Notes: generated by a model not told the origin, from the letters alone. A DNA stretch of 8,883 nucleotides from Inquilinus sp. (GCA_013003675.1 JABDIP010000239.1:1-8883), one strand, 5' to 3'; shown: positions 1 to 6,175, numbered from the stretch's first letter. Translations and numbers: made by a program.

Positions 1-545
1 CGTTGGCGCAGCAGGAACAGATAGGCCGGGCCGAGACCGAACATCACCAGCGGGTGCCGGTACAGGCGATAGCGCAGGCGGCCCCAATACGAGAGGGCGT
101 GGAATTCGCTCACCGGCAGCGTGTCGATATCGCCGACGCCGCGCCGGTCCAGATTGCCGGAGGTGGCATGGTGGATGTCGTGGCTCCGGCGCCAGACGTC
201 ATAGGGGGTCAGCGTCAACACGCCGAGGATCCGGCCGACCCAGTCGTTGGCGAGGCGCCGGCGGAAGAAGGCGCCGTGCCCGCAATCGTGCTGGATCATG
301 AACAGCCGCACGAGGAAGCCGGCGGCCAGCACCGCGATCGGCAGCGTCAGCTCCCAATGGCCGAAATGGATGGCCGCCCAGGCGAGCGCCCACAGGCCGG
401 CGAAGGGCAGCAGGGTGATGGCGAGTTCGAAGATGCTGCGACCGTAGCTCGGGTCGCGATAGCGCACGAGGATCTTGCCCCAGGGCCGGGCGCCGATCGG
501 GTCGGGCGCGGCGGCGGTTGGCGTTGGTTCCAATTCGGTGTCCAT
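1..545 (-). CDS. Membrane fatty acid desaturase, N-terminal part (cut by left edge)
   Basis: The first 181 residues of an integral-membrane, di-iron fatty acid desaturase, which inserts a double bond into acyl chains of membrane lipids using O2 and an electron donor. The reading starts at ATG 545 (MDTELEPT...), with a GAGGGA-like ribosome site about 9 bases upstream, and stays open to the window edge. Two of the three histidine boxes of the family are visible: HDCGH at residues 86-90 and HDIHH at 122-126. Two hydrophobic stretches (about 42-60 and 64-83) lie before box 1, and a third begins near 167. The third box (HxxHH) would lie beyond base 1. The first 25 residues are proline- and acid-rich and probably cytoplasmic. 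The box spelling resembles delta-12/omega-6 type bacterial desaturases, but regiospecificity cannot be read from this fragment. The next gene on this strand is a cold-shock protein; both fit adaptation of membranes and RNA to cold, although no shared transcript is shown. Confidence 0.9.
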   Translation of the reverse strand, partial: MDTELEPTPTAAAPDPIGARPWGKILVRYRDPSYGRSIFELAITLLPFAGLWALAWAAIHFGHWELTLPIAVLAAGFLVRLFMIQHDCGHGAFFRRRLANDWVGRILGVLTLTPYDVWRRSHDIHHATSGNLDRRGVGDIDTLPVSEFHALSYWGRLRYRLYRHPLVMFGLGPAYLFLLRQ

Positions 546-798
546 GGTGGTCAATCCCTCGGTCGGTCCTTGGCGGACTCGACGCCGGTCCGCTTGGCTC
601 CAGCGTATGGCGCGAAGGTGGCGTTTTGGTATACGACGTCCGGAATCGATGCGATTTCGATCGCCGCGCGCACGCGGAAATCGTGTCGGCAGCGCCCGAA
701 CGCGCGGCCTGGCCTCGATAGTGTGACGTCGTTGAGTATGGTCGCCGATCTTCCGCCCGAGCGCCGCCGCTCATGACAAGCGGCGGCCCCGGTATCGG

Positions 799-822
799 CG
801 AAGCGGCCTTGCGGCCGCCTCG
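799..822 (-). terminator. Possible terminator hairpin after the cold-shock gene
   Basis: An inverted repeat begins 3 bases past the csp stop codon. The inner arms GCGGCC (803-808) and GGCCGC (813-818) enclose a 4-base loop, and the stem extends by CGA/TCG after one A/C mismatch. The placement and strength suit the end of a short transcript, but no T-run follows in the minus direction, so factor-independent termination is uncertain. It could also serve as a 3' stabiliser. Confidence 0.35.
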
Positions 823-824
823 TG

Positions 825-1034
825 TCAGACGAGCTCGATCGTGCCGACGGCGATCTTGCCGCTACGCGGATCGTTCTGGGTGTCGAAGCGAACCTTCTGG
901 CCTTCGGCCAAGGTGTCGATGCCGGCGCGCTCCAGCGCGGTGGCATGGACGAAGACGTCCTTCTGGCCGTCTTCCGGCTCGATGAAACCGAAGCCCTTCT
1001 GGCTGTTAAAGAATTTCACTGTGCCCGTGTTCAT
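825..1034 (-). CDS. Cold-shock protein, CspA family
   Basis: A 69-residue single cold-shock domain protein that binds single-stranded RNA/DNA and melts secondary structure, acting as an RNA chaperone in the cytoplasm. It carries both nucleic-acid binding motifs: RNP1 as KGFGFIEP (about residues 13-20) and RNP2 as VFVHATAL (about 27-34). The length and ends (MNTGTVKFFN... GTIELV) are standard for the family. The start is secure: AAAGGAA lies 6 bases before the ATG. It is monocistronic as far as seen, with 279 bases to the desaturase on the same strand and a long untranslated stretch upstream, as is common for csp genes. Whether it is cold-induced or constitutive cannot be told; many alphaproteobacteria have several paralogues. 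FIEP in place of the more usual FITP is a common variant. Confidence 0.96.
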   Translation of the reverse strand: MNTGTVKFFNSQKGFGFIEPEDGQKDVFVHATALERAGIDTLAEGQKVRFDTQNDPRSGKIAVGTIELV

Positions 1035-1466
1035 GGGAATTTCCTTTCACTAACGCTCTGCGTTTGGGACCGGGCGCACGAGGAATCGCGGCCGCAATCC
1101 CGGTTCGTTGATTTTGGAGAGAAAGTCTGAAACGTACGCAGTCGTTAGTGACGACGCGAAGCGGCCCAGTCATCCGGCCAATATCGGTGTCCGGCAGATA
1201 GGCGCAATTCTGGGCGATTGCAAGGCGGAAGGATATCGGCCGGCTCGACCGACATCGGGCGCAGGCCACGTTTGGCGCGGCGAAACGACATGGGATCGCT
1301 GTCTGAGATTCTTTTTGCGCGGCTCCGGCGGACGGAGGCACGGGGAGCGTCAGGTCGATCCGGAGGGGCCGCGCATCCTTGTCCCGCCACCGGGGGGTGT
1401 GGCATTAAGGGCGCCCGCCGCGCCGGTGCCGCGTCGCCGTCCCCATCGCCCGAGCGAGAATCATCG
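1035..1466. other. Gene-free gap between the divergent csp and galU genes
   Basis: About 430 bases with no convincing gene. It must contain the csp leader and promoter (minus) and the promoter of the galU operon (plus), but I find no clear -35/-10 pair in either direction. A plus-strand frame continuous with galU is open here from TTG 1218 or ATG 1290, but its translation is low-complexity, rich in R, G, A, S and P, with no resemblance to a GalU N-terminus. I therefore treat it as leader rather than protein. Base composition becomes very GC-rich toward 1400-1450. Confidence 0.6.
1052..1064 (-). promoter_or_regulatory. Small hairpin in the csp 5' leader
   Basis: In the csp transcript, AACGC - AGA - GCGTT forms a perfect 5-bp stem with a 3-base loop, ending just upstream of the AAAGGAA ribosome site. 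Leader structure commonly tunes translation of csp mRNAs with temperature, so this position is suggestive. A 5-bp stem is short enough to occur by chance. Confidence 0.3.
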
Positions 1467-2348
1467 ATTACCCGACCCGTCAGAAAAGCCGTGTTCCCGG
1501 TCGCCGGGCTGGGCACCCGCTCGCTGCCGGCGACCAAGACGATCCCGAAGGAGATGCTGTGCGTCGTCGACAAGCCGGTCATCCAGTACGCGGTGGAGGA
1601 GGCGAAGGCAGCCGGGATCGAGGAGTTCGTCTTCGTCACCAGCCGCGGCAAGAGTGCGCTGGAAGATCATTTCGACCGCCAGTTCGAGCTCGAGGAGAGC
1701 TTGCGGGCGCGCGGCAAGGACGACGCGCTGGCGGCGGTGCGCGGCGCGGAACTGCCGCCTGGCCGCTATGGCTTCGTGCGCCAGGCCGAGCCGCTGGGGC
1801 TGGGCCATGCGGTGTGGTGCGCGCAGGCGATGATCGGCGACGAGCCTTTCGCGGTGTTGCTGCCCGACGAGGTGTTCCGCGGGCCGGTCTCGGTGCTGAA
1901 GCAGATGGTCGATGTCTATGACCGGCTGGGCGGCAATGTGCTGGCGGTCCGCGAGGTCGAGCCGGCCCTGACCGCGCGCTATGGCATCCTGGCGGTCGGC
2001 GGCGACGATGGCCGGGTCGCCGAGGTAACCGGTCTGGTCGAGAAGCCGAAACCGAAGGACGCACCGTCGAACCTGTCGATCGTCGGCCGCTACATCCTGC
2101 AGCCGGAGGTGTTCGACCATCTGGGGCGGCACGAGACAGGGGCCGGCGGTGAGATCCAACTGACCGATGCGATGGCGCGGCTGATCGGCGGCCAGCCCTT
2201 CCACGGCACCCGCTTCGAGGGCGACCGCTTCGATTGCGGCGACAAGGCCGAATTCGTCGCCGCCAATGTCGCCTTCGCCCTCGACCGCGCCGATCTGGCC
2301 GATGGCGTGCGGGCATCGGTATCGGCCATACTCGGACATCGTGACTAG
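1467..2348 (+). CDS. galU: UTP--glucose-1-phosphate uridylyltransferase
   Basis: Makes UDP-glucose and pyrophosphate from UTP and glucose-1-phosphate in the cytoplasm. Family motifs in order, numbered from ATT 1467: nucleotide loop GLGTRSLPATK (14-24), IPKEML (26-31), RQAEPLGLGHAV (105-116), LLPDE (131-135), VEKPKP (191-196), GEIQLTDA (228-235) and FDCGDK (256-261). The start is unclear. There is no ATG, GTG or TTG at the expected distance before RKAVFPVAG. ATT 1467 would give 293 residues (MTRPVRKAVF...), the usual GalU length, with GAGCGAGAA about 6 bases upstream. GTG 1491 would remove part of the first beta strand; ATG 1290 would add 59 unlikely residues. The loop reads GTRS where GTRF is usual, and the metal-site region reads PDE where PDD is common. 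It is the first gene of a cluster with ugd 34 bases downstream. Function is certain, the start is not. Confidence 0.95.
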   Translation: MTRPVRKAVFPVAGLGTRSLPATKTIPKEMLCVVDKPVIQYAVEEAKAAGIEEFVFVTSRGKSALEDHFDRQFELEESLRARGKDDALAAVRGAELPPGRYGFVRQAEPLGLGHAVWCAQAMIGDEPFAVLLPDEVFRGPVSVLKQMVDVYDRLGGNVLAVREVEPALTARYGILAVGGDDGRVAEVTGLVEKPKPKDAPSNLSIVGRYILQPEVFDHLGRHETGAGGEIQLTDAMARLIGGQPFHGTRFEGDRFDCGDKAEFVAANVAFALDRADLADGVRASVSAILGHRD

Positions 2349-2367
2349 ACGCCGCCCCGTCCGCGCC

Positions 2368-2376
2368 TGAGGAGAA
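2368..2376 (+). promoter_or_regulatory. Strong ribosome binding site for ugd
   Basis: TGAGGAGAA lies 6 bases before GTG 2383 and fixes that GTG as the ugd start. The Rossmann motif begins at the expected place (MRIAMIGTGYVG). This is the only strong Shine-Dalgarno sequence in the galU-ugd-pgm cluster. Confidence 0.8.
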
Positions 2377-2382
2377 CAATTC

Positions 2383-3726
2383 GTGCGCATCGCGATGATC
2401 GGTACCGGCTATGTCGGCCTGGTGTCGGGAACCTGCTTCTCGGAATTCGGCGTCCGCACCATTTGTGTCGACAAGAACGCGGAGAAGATCGAGCGGCTGA
2501 CCCAGGGGCGGATCCCGATCTACGAGCCCGGCCTGGAGCAACTTGTCGCAAAGAACGTCCGCGCCGGGCGGCTGAGCTTTACCACCGACCTCGAGACGGC
2601 GGTCGACGGCGCCGATGCCGTATTCATCGCCGTCGGCACGCCGAGCCGGCGCGGCGACGGCCACGCCGATCTGTCCTTCGTCTTCGCCGCGGCGGAGGAA
2701 GTGGCGCTGGCGCTGACCAAGCCGACCGTGCTGGTGACCAAGTCGACGGTGCCGGTCGGTACCGGCAGGCGGGTCAGGGAGATCGTCGCCAAGGCGCGGC
2801 CGGAGCTTGAGATCCACGTCGCCTCGAACCCCGAATTCCTGCGCGAGGGCTCGGCGATCAACGATTTCATGCGGCCCGACCGGGTGGTGATCGGCGCCGA
2901 CAGCGACAAGGCGGTAGCCGTGCTGCGCCGGCTCTATCGGCCGCTCTACCTGATCGAGACGCCGATCGTGACGACGACGCGGGAAACCGCGGAACTGATC
3001 AAATACGCCGCCAACAGCTTTCTTGCCACCAAGATCACCTTCATCAACGAGGTCGCCGATTTCTGCGAGCAGGTCGGTGCCAATGTGCACGACGTGGCGC
3101 GGGCGATCGGCCTCGACGGCCGTATCGGCCGCAAGTTCCTGCATGCCGGGCCCGGCTTTGGCGGCTCGTGCTTTCCGAAGGACACCCAGGCCTTCGTCCA
3201 TAGCGGGCGGGAGTTCGGCGCGCCGCAGCGGATCGTCGAATCCGTGGTCAAGGTCAATGACGAGCGCAAAGAACGCATGGCCGAGCGCATCGTCGCCGCC
3301 TGCGACGGCTCGGTCGACGGCAAGACGATCGCGGTGCTGGGCCTGACCTTCAAGCCGAACACCGACGACATGCGCGACGCCGCCAGCATGGCGATCATCC
3401 CGACTCTGCAGACCGAGGGCGCCACTATCCGCGCCTACGACCCGGTCGGCATGACCGAGGCGGCGACCCTGCTGCCCGGCGTCGAGTTCGGTGCCGACGC
3501 CTACGCGGTCCTCGACGGTGCCGACTGCGTCGCCATCCTGACCGAGTGGAACGAATTTCGCGCCCTCGACCTCGATCGCGTGGCGGCGGCGCTGAAGCGC
3601 CGGGTGATCGTCGATCTGCGCAACATCTACCGGCCGGTTGAAATGGCCGCCGCCGGTTTCGACTATTACAGTATAGGACGCCCGGCGATGCGATCGGGCG
3701 AACAGGGGAAGGCCACGAAGAAATGA
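2383..3726 (+). CDS. ugd: UDP-glucose 6-dehydrogenase
   Basis: Oxidises UDP-glucose twice with NAD+ to UDP-glucuronate, the donor for acidic capsule, exopolysaccharide or lipopolysaccharide sugars and a precursor of UDP-galacturonate or aminoarabinose. The protein has 447 residues, a standard length, with a GTG start. The N-terminal NAD fold carries GTGYVG (7-12). STVPVGTG (121-128) and NPEFLREG (149-156) follow; the central domain has K207 and N211 in LIKYAANSFLATK. The catalytic cysteine is C263 in GPGFGGSCFPKD (256-267), with D267. By family knowledge these match the thioester-forming Cys, Lys, Asn and Asp of the enzyme. The C-terminal UDP-binding domain includes GLTFKPNTDDMRD (320-332). 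All key residues are present. It sits between the enzyme supplying UDP-glucose (34 bases upstream) and the hexose-phosphate mutase, whose start overlaps its stop as ATGA, implying coupled translation. Confidence 0.97.
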   Translation: MRIAMIGTGYVGLVSGTCFSEFGVRTICVDKNAEKIERLTQGRIPIYEPGLEQLVAKNVRAGRLSFTTDLETAVDGADAVFIAVGTPSRRGDGHADLSFVFAAAEEVALALTKPTVLVTKSTVPVGTGRRVREIVAKARPELEIHVASNPEFLREGSAINDFMRPDRVVIGADSDKAVAVLRRLYRPLYLIETPIVTTTRETAELIKYAANSFLATKITFINEVADFCEQVGANVHDVARAIGLDGRIGRKFLHAGPGFGGSCFPKDTQAFVHSGREFGAPQRIVESVVKVNDERKERMAERIVAACDGSVDGKTIAVLGLTFKPNTDDMRDAASMAIIPTLQTEGATIRAYDPVGMTEAATLLPGVEFGADAYAVLDGADCVAILTEWNEFRALDLDRVAAALKRRVIVDLRNIYRPVEMAAAGFDYYSIGRPAMRSGEQGKATKK

Positions 3727-5129
3727 GCGACGCCCACCGGTTCGATCCGACTGTCCTGCGCGAATACGACATCCGCGGCATCGTCGGCAAGACGCTGACC
3801 GAGGCCGACGCGCTGGCGGTCGGCCGCGCCTTCGGCAGCATGGTGGCGCGTGGCGGCGGCACGGCGGTCTGTCTCGGCTTTGACGGGCGCGCGAGTTCGC
3901 CCGGGCTGGCCGACGCGATGAGCGAGGGGCTGGTTTCGGCCGGGCTGACCGTGCACCACATCGGCCTCGGCCCGACGCCGATGCTCTATTTCGCCCACAA
4001 GCATCTGCAGGCCGATGCCGGGGTGATGATCACCGGCTCGCACAATCCGCCCGAATACAACGGCATCAAGATGGTGACCAGCGCCGGCGCGGTCTATGGC
4101 GAGGAGATCCTGGAGATCGGCCGCGTCGCAGCCGCCGGCAACTACGTGCGCGGGGCCGGCGAGGCGCGCCGGACGGCGGTCGACAACGCCTATGTCGAGC
4201 GGCTGGTCGCCGACTACGACGGCACCAGGGAGTTGACGGTCGCCTGGGATGCCGGCAACGGCGCGGCCGGCGATATCCTGCAGCGGATGACGGCGCGGCT
4301 GCCCGGCCGGCACATCCTGCTCTACGCCGATATCGACGGGACCTTCCCCAACCATCACCCCGACCCGACGGTGCCGGAGAATCTGGTCGATCTGCAGAAG
4401 GCGGTGGCCGAGAACGGCTGCGATCTGGGCATCGCCTTCGACGGCGACGGCGACCGCATCGGCGCCATAGACGAGAAGGGTCGGATCGTCTGGGGCGACC
4501 AGCTGGTCGCCATCTATGCCGGCGACGTGCTGGAGAAATTCCCCGGCGCCACCGTTATCGCCGACGTCAAGGCGAGCCAGACCCTGTTCGACGAGATCGC
4601 CCGGCTCGGCGGCAAGCCGCTGATGTGGAAGACCGGACATTCGCTGCTGAAGGCGAAGATGAAGGAGACCGGGGCGCCGCTGGCCGGCGAGATGTCGGGC
4701 CACATCTTCTTCGCCGACCGCTACTACGGCTATGACGACGCGCCCTATTGCGGCATCCGGCTGATCGGGCTGGTCAGCCGAAAGGGTCCGCTATCGGCCC
4801 TGCGCGACCGGCTGCCGGAGGTGATGAACACGCCGGAGGTGCGCTTCCAGGTCGACGAGGCGCGCAAATTCGCCGTCGTCGACGAGGTGCGCGACCGCAT
4901 GCAGGCGGCGGCCGGCCCCGAGACCGAGGTGAACGCCATCGACGGGGTGCGGGTGAAGACCGCCGACGGCTGGTGGCTGCTGCGCGCCTCCAACACCCAG
5001 GACGTGTTGGTTGCCCGCGCCGAGAGCCAGACGGCGGACGGGCTGGAGCGACTGAAGGCGCAGCTGGTCGGCCAGCTCGAAGCCTCGGGTCTCGCCGGCC
5101 CCAGCTTCGCCGGCGGCGGCGGGCACTAG
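3723..5129 (+). CDS. pgmG: Phosphoglucomutase/phosphomannomutase
   Basis: An alpha-D-phosphohexomutase that interconverts hexose 6- and 1-phosphates through a phosphoserine. It probably supplies glucose-1-phosphate to GalU and possibly mannose-1-phosphate for GDP-mannose. The protein has 468 residues with all four family signatures: TGSHNPPEYNG (104-114, phosphoserine S106), metal loop DGDGDR (240-245), sugar-specificity loop GEMSGH (322-327) and phosphate loop RASNTQ (421-426). From memory it closely follows the bifunctional PgmG of sphingomonads (REYDIRGIVGKTL, KASQTLFD, MWKTGHSLLKAKMKETGAPLAGEMSGH), hence the symbol; AlgC/ManB-type names are equally defensible. Its ATG overlaps the ugd stop by 4 bases, and only a weak AAGAA site precedes it, so it likely depends on translational coupling. 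The tail after residue 455 is glycine-rich, and the TAG stop coincides with the first bases of a palindromic repeat. Confidence 0.94.
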   Translation: MSDAHRFDPTVLREYDIRGIVGKTLTEADALAVGRAFGSMVARGGGTAVCLGFDGRASSPGLADAMSEGLVSAGLTVHHIGLGPTPMLYFAHKHLQADAGVMITGSHNPPEYNGIKMVTSAGAVYGEEILEIGRVAAAGNYVRGAGEARRTAVDNAYVERLVADYDGTRELTVAWDAGNGAAGDILQRMTARLPGRHILLYADIDGTFPNHHPDPTVPENLVDLQKAVAENGCDLGIAFDGDGDRIGAIDEKGRIVWGDQLVAIYAGDVLEKFPGATVIADVKASQTLFDEIARLGGKPLMWKTGHSLLKAKMKETGAPLAGEMSGHIFFADRYYGYDDAPYCGIRLIGLVSRKGPLSALRDRLPEVMNTPEVRFQVDEARKFAVVDEVRDRMQAAAGPETEVNAIDGVRVKTADGWWLLRASNTQDVLVARAESQTADGLERLKAQLVGQLEASGLAGPSFAGGGGH

Positions 5130-5177
5130 AGCACGATGAGATTAGGTCAAATGACCTAATCTCTGAATCGTCCTCTA
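5127..5177 (-). repeat. Palindromic intergenic repeat, element 1
   Basis: A 51-base two-part palindrome. The inner arms GAGATTAGGTCA (5138-5149) and TGACCTAATCTC (5152-5163) are a perfect 12-bp stem with a 2-base centre. The outer arms TAGAGCACGAT (5127-5137) and ATCGTCCTCTA (5167-5177) pair at 10 of 11 positions. An unpaired TGA (5164-5166) sits on one side only, which gives the element a direction; read on the minus strand it is TCA. The first three bases are the stop codon of the upstream mutase. It shares ends, length and bulge with element 2 but not stem sequence. Possible roles are an mRNA 3' stabiliser or terminator, or a relic of a REP/MITE-like mobile repeat. No T-run follows. Confidence 0.85.
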
Positions 5178-5188
5178 AGACATTTGAG

Positions 5189-5240
5189 TAGAGTGGGATT
5201 CAGATTTGAAGTCGAATCGACTTCAAATCATCCCGCTCTA
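5189..5240 (+). repeat. Palindromic intergenic repeat, element 2
   Basis: A 52-base palindrome 11 bases after element 1. The outer arms TAGAGTGGGAT (5189-5199) and ATCCCGCTCTA (5230-5240) pair at 10 of 11, the exception being a T-G wobble. The inner arms GATTTGAAGTCG (5203-5214) and CGACTTCAAATC (5218-5229) are a perfect 12-bp stem with an AAT centre. The one-sided bulge is TCA (5200-5202), on the left here, so this copy is inverted relative to element 1. The AT-rich stems stand out from the GC-rich surroundings. Similar TAGAG...CTCTA palindromes are, from memory, common between genes in alphaproteobacteria. Confidence 0.85.
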
Positions 5241-5283
5241 GGGCCGATGGGTAGAGCCGGAGGGCGACCGGCCAACACAGGAG

Positions 5284-5358
5284 CGTCATTGCGAGCCACA
5301 GGCGCAGCAATCCAGGGCGGCCTGGATTGCTTCGTCGCTGTCGCTCCTCGCAATGACG
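5284..5358. repeat. Imperfect palindromic repeat of the CGTCATTGCGAG type
   Basis: The outer arms CGTCATTGCGAG (5284-5295) and CTCGCAATGACG (5347-5358) are a perfect 12-bp match. The inner arms GCAATCCAGG (5307-5316) and CCTGGATTGC (5321-5330) are a perfect 10-bp match around GCGG. The segments between the arms differ in length and sequence. The wording (CGTCATTGCGAG ... AGCAATCC and its complement) is a dispersed repeat I recognise from many proteobacterial genomes. The left internal arm appears worn compared with the right (TTCGTCGCTGTCGCTC). It ends 19 bases before the next start codon, so it lies in that gene's leader if the promoter is upstream. Confidence 0.85.
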
Positions 5359-5377
5359 GGCACGAAGAGGGAAAAGC

Positions 5378-6109
5378 ATGCCGGACAATGCGGTGACCGA
5401 CCCTTTGCTGGGCCAGGTGGCGGCGGCAATGCCGCTGGCGATGGCCGAATTCGACCCAGGCGCGCGGCCGACCGGCCTCGTCGTCGTCGACGAGGTGAAC
5501 GGCTTCGCCACCGTCGGCGCCGGCAATCTGGCGCCGCCGGTACCGAATGCCCAGGTGGCGCGGATGGTGGGGGAGACGGTCGCCGTCGGCCGCCGCTTCC
5601 AGAAGCAGGAATGGCCGATCCTCGCCTTCCTCGACACCCACGAGCCGGGCAAGCCCGAGCCGCCCTACCCGCCGCATTGCGAGAAGGGCACCGGCGAAGA
5701 GTTGCTGGTGCCGGCGCTGCAATGGCTCGAAGCCGAGGCGGCGGCGACGCTGATCCGCAAGGATTGCATCAATGGTTTCGTCGGGGCGATCGACGGCGGC
5801 CGCAACCGGGTCGTCGACTGGGTCAACGACAATCGGCTGGAGGCGGTGCTGACGGTTGGCATCTGCACCGATATCTGCGTGATGGATTTCGTTTTGACGC
5901 TGTTGTCCGCGCGCAATCACGGCATGATGCCGACGCTGGAGGACATCGTCGTCTACGAGCCGGGATGCTCGACCTACGATCTGCCGCGGACGGCGGCGGA
6001 AAGCCTGGGGCTGCCCGCGACGGCGGCGCACCCGCAGGATCTGACCCACCATCTGGGCCTCTACTTCATGGCCTCGCGCGGGGCACGGCTGGCCGACCGG
6101 CTGGCGTGA
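5378..6109 (+). CDS. Nicotinamidase-like cysteine hydrolase (isochorismatase family, plant NIC type)
   Basis: Predicted to hydrolyse nicotinamide to nicotinate and ammonia for NAD salvage; another amide is possible. The 243 residues form one isochorismatase-like hydrolase domain. The catalytic triad is visible: D38 in VVVDEVNGF, K128 in IRKDCINGF and C167 in VGICTDICVMD. Candidate metal ligands are D86 and H88 in FLDTHEP and H100 in YPPHC. As I recall it, the protein tracks Arabidopsis nicotinamidases along its length (VNGF.TVG.GN.AP, PYPPHC..GT, RKDCINGFVG, GICTDICV.DF, SARNHG, AHPQ.L.HH.GLY) better than it tracks short bacterial PncA. The start ATG follows GAGGGAAA at about 4 bases. Three repeats separate it from the sugar operon, so it is probably transcribed alone; no NAD-pathway gene is nearby. 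The family is certain, the substrate likely. Confidence 0.88.
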   Translation: MPDNAVTDPLLGQVAAAMPLAMAEFDPGARPTGLVVVDEVNGFATVGAGNLAPPVPNAQVARMVGETVAVGRRFQKQEWPILAFLDTHEPGKPEPPYPPHCEKGTGEELLVPALQWLEAEAAATLIRKDCINGFVGAIDGGRNRVVDWVNDNRLEAVLTVGICTDICVMDFVLTLLSARNHGMMPTLEDIVVYEPGCSTYDLPRTAAESLGLPATAAHPQDLTHHLGLYFMASRGARLADRLA

Positions 6110-6140
6110 GGGGTCGCCGTATCGGACGATTGGGGTTTCT

Positions 6141-6163
6141 TCGCCGGCCATGATGGCCGCCGG
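6141..6163. terminator. Possible bidirectional terminator hairpin between convergent genes
   Basis: CGGCCA (6145-6150) and TGGCCG (6154-6159) form a 6-bp stem with a TGA loop, extended by two to three pairs after a C/C mismatch. It lies in the 66-base gap between the stop codons of the convergent hydrolase and carboxypeptidase genes. No T-run follows on either strand, so termination is inferred from placement only. Confidence 0.35.
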
Positions 6164-6175
6164 TTCCGGCCGTCG

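Noticed and set aside
644..656. AATCG-ATG-CGATT inverted repeat upstream of the desaturase as an operator
   Set aside because: The arms are only 5 bases and ordinary for this composition, with no promoter elements nearby to support a regulatory site.
3..776. 257-codon plus-strand open frame at the left edge
   Set aside because: It is antisense to the desaturase, whose two histidine boxes are clear, and its product has repetitive A/G/P/R/Q composition.
551..946. 131-codon minus-strand frame between the desaturase and the cold-shock gene
   Set aside because: It overlaps the secure csp gene in another frame and shows no domain; the 546-824 gap otherwise holds nothing I can support as a gene.
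1125..1143. A stretch resembling the E. coli csp cold box in the csp leader region
   Set aside because: Only a few bases around GTACG and CAGA agree and the position relative to a transcription start is unknown; this is within chance.
1461..3201. Long open frames on the minus strand across galU and ugd (309 and 521 codons)
   Set aside because: They lie opposite motif-complete genes, have biased R/D/H/G-rich translations with no recognisable domain, and are expected by-products of high-GC codon use.
3666..4703. 345-codon minus-strand open frame opposite the mutase gene
   Set aside because: The sense-strand protein has all four phosphohexomutase signatures; the antisense product has no domain and low-complexity composition.
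5127..5358. The three repeats as a CRISPR array or insertion-sequence ends
   Set aside because: There are no evenly spaced identical direct repeats with unique spacers, and no transposase or target-site duplication is visible; they are individual palindromes.
5353..6153. 266-codon plus-strand frame over the nicotinamidase gene
   Set aside because: It is a different frame of the same strand with low-complexity G/R/A product; the overlapping frame has the full catalytic triad.
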